From positions 372,001 through 436,000 of the forward strand of contig NZ_FSRJ01000002.1 in NCBI RefSeq assembly GCF_900142065.1: a stretch of 64,000 nucleotides of DNA. The letters are read 5' to 3'. A model generated the notes under the pieces. That model was not told the origin of the DNA, searched no databases, and saw only the letters and a list, made by a program, of their open reading frames with translations. Source of the stretch: Agromyces cerinus subsp. cerinus (GTDB lineage Bacteria > Actinomycetota > Actinomycetes > Actinomycetales > Microbacteriaceae). Position numbers and translations under genes: made by a program. Of this stretch, positions 63,127 to 64,000 are shown piece by piece. How positions within the stretch are numbered: position 1 is the first letter of the stretch; every line of letters starts with the position of its first letter.

Positions 63127-64000
63127 TCATTCGGGCGCGGATGTCTCGTCGGGCTGTTCGCTGCGGGCGGTCGCGGTCGCGTTCGTGCGGCGGCGGGCGA
63201 TCAGCCGCTGGCCCAGCAGCGCGAGTGCGCCGATGCCCACGAGGGCGATGAGGATGCCGGCACCGGCGAGCCATTCGGGTGCTCCGCCGTAGGTGGCGGC
63301 GCTGGTCTCGACGGCCTGCGCGGTGGGCTTCGCGGTCGATGCGGTGATGGTCACCGACTTCGACACGCTCGACACGGGCGACTCGCCGACGGCGTTCACG
63401 GCGACCAGGGTCGCGGTGTACTTGCCCGCACCGAGCACGCTGAAGGTGTGCGAGGTCGCGGTCGCCGCGAGGGGGATCGCGGTGCCCTTGTTGAGCGAGA
63501 GCTTGTAGCCGGTCACCGGCGACCCGCCGTCGGTCGGGGCCGCCCAGGTCACGGTGAGTGCGCTGCCCTTGGCGGTCAGTCGTGGCGCCGCCGGGGCGAG
63601 CGGTGCGGTCGCGGCGACGGCCGCGGGCTTCGCCGCGCCGGCCGCAGCCTGCGATGCATCCGTGGTGTCACCCGACTCGTCGGAGGAGCTGCCGCCGGAG
63701 GTTCCCGTGGTGCCACCGGACGTGCCCGTGGTGCCGGTCTTCGGCGCGGGTGCGGGCGCCGGGGCCGGCGCGGGTGCCGGGGCGGGGGCGGGGGCGGGGG
63801 CCGGCGCGGGTGCCGGGGCGCTGCCGCCGCCGATCGCGGGCGGCGGATCCTCCTGGGTGCTGTCGTACGGGTACCCGCCGGCGTCCTCGCAGGCGCCCAG
63901 GTCGAAGTTGATCGAGCAGAGGTCGCAGACATCGCCTGCGGCCGACGCCGACCCGCTGCTGATGAGCACGAGCGCGGGCACGGTGATCGCGAGCACGAGG
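63127..64000 (-). CDS. Secreted fibronectin-III membrane-anchored protein (N-terminus cut by window edge)
   Basis: About 290 residues visible. The start includes part of a signal peptide (LAITVPALVLISSGSASAAG) that probably begins beyond the window. A short Cys-rich segment (DVCDLCSINFDLGACEDAGG) precedes a Pro-Ala repeat of about 20 units, a Thr/Gly/Ser linker, one fibronectin III domain (SALTVTWAAPTDGGSPVTGY) and a C-terminal helix (WLAGAGILIALVGIGALALL) with a basic tail. No LPxTG is seen, so it is held by its helix. It is 36 bases upstream of the next surface protein in the same direction, suggesting an operon. Confidence 0.75.
   Translation of the reverse strand, partial: LVLAITVPALVLISSGSASAAGDVCDLCSINFDLGACEDAGGYPYDSTQEDPPPAIGGGSAPAPAPAPAPAPAPAPAPAPAPAPAPKTGTTGTSGGTTGTSGGSSSDESGDTTDASQAAAGAAKPAAVAATAPLAPAAPRLTAKGSALTVTWAAPTDGGSPVTGYKLSLNKGTAIPLAATATSHTFSVLGAGKYTATLVAVNAVGESPVSSVSKSVTITASTAKPTAQAVETSAATYGGAPEWLAGAGILIALVGIGALALLGQRLIARRRTNATATARSEQPDETSAPE

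Noticed and set aside
63735..63830. Pro-Ala repeat as a frameshift or mis-assembly
   Set aside because: It stays in frame across the run and such linkers are common in actinobacterial surface proteins.

Overview
The window is high-GC (about 70%) actinobacterial chromosome. Codon use, the density of F420/LLM-type oxidoreductases, a mycoredoxin-like glutaredoxin, PadR/HAAS and DivIVA-type genes, and many copies of a TCGACAGGCTCA-type intergenic repeat suggest Microbacteriaceae, possibly Agromyces or a close relative; this is inference, as there is no rRNA marker in the window. No tRNA, rRNA, CRISPR array, prophage or transposase gene was recognised.

Layout. 1-8400: a Tat-exported PHP-domain protein cut by the window edge, two luciferase-like (LLM) oxidoreductases, an FAD-linked oxidase, a baeRF-type protein, a glutaredoxin and small redox or stress proteins. 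8.5-12.1 kb: a 1,197-residue RecB-like nuclease/helicase. 12.2-15.8 kb: TetR regulator, agmatine deiminase and amidase, with a perfect palindromic operator candidate. 15.9-23 kb: HNH protein, PadR/HAAS membrane pair, membrane-anchored molybdopterin oxidoreductase, short UvrA-like ATPase, a 40-bp tandem array and an SDR. 23.1-25.5 kb: an operon of truncated globin, flavohaemoglobin and DivIVA-like protein. 25.6-28 kb: small membrane protein, hydrolase, DUF2207 protein and zinc ribbon.

The most distinctive region is 28.1-43.4 kb, a putative utilization locus for a sulfated, uronate-containing polysaccharide. It encodes a secreted family-8 polysaccharide lyase, three sulfatases plus the stub of a fourth, a DUF2264 protein, a Gfo/Idh/MocA oxidoreductase, a sugar isomerase/epimerase-like TIM barrel, an ABC importer without its ATPase, and a GntR/LacI-hybrid regulator. 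A motif close to CTTGAATCCTC occurs upstream of four of its transcription units, twice as a perfect inverted repeat between divergent genes, and is a candidate operator. The working model is extracellular cleavage by the lyase, import of oligosaccharides, then desulfation and trimming inside the cell.

43.4-53.4 kb holds FUSC and BCCT transporters, a DUF885 metallopeptidase-like protein, a 5'-3' exonuclease, a DMT exporter, a GlxA-type regulator and glyceraldehyde-3-phosphate dehydrogenase. 53.5-58 kb is a TPP-riboswitch-controlled thiamine salvage operon (thiM, thiE, a thiD-tenA fusion) whose last gene is a translationally coupled MHS-family transporter. 58-60.7 kb is a glutaminase/MFS exporter operon, and 61-64 kb encodes two fibronectin-type surface proteins.

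A second theme is sequence duplication at gene ends: the TCGACAGGCTCA repeat lies in intergenic DNA, supplies the end of a TetR gene and is inserted in frame in an amidase, while two other genes carry short tandem duplications that include their stop codons.
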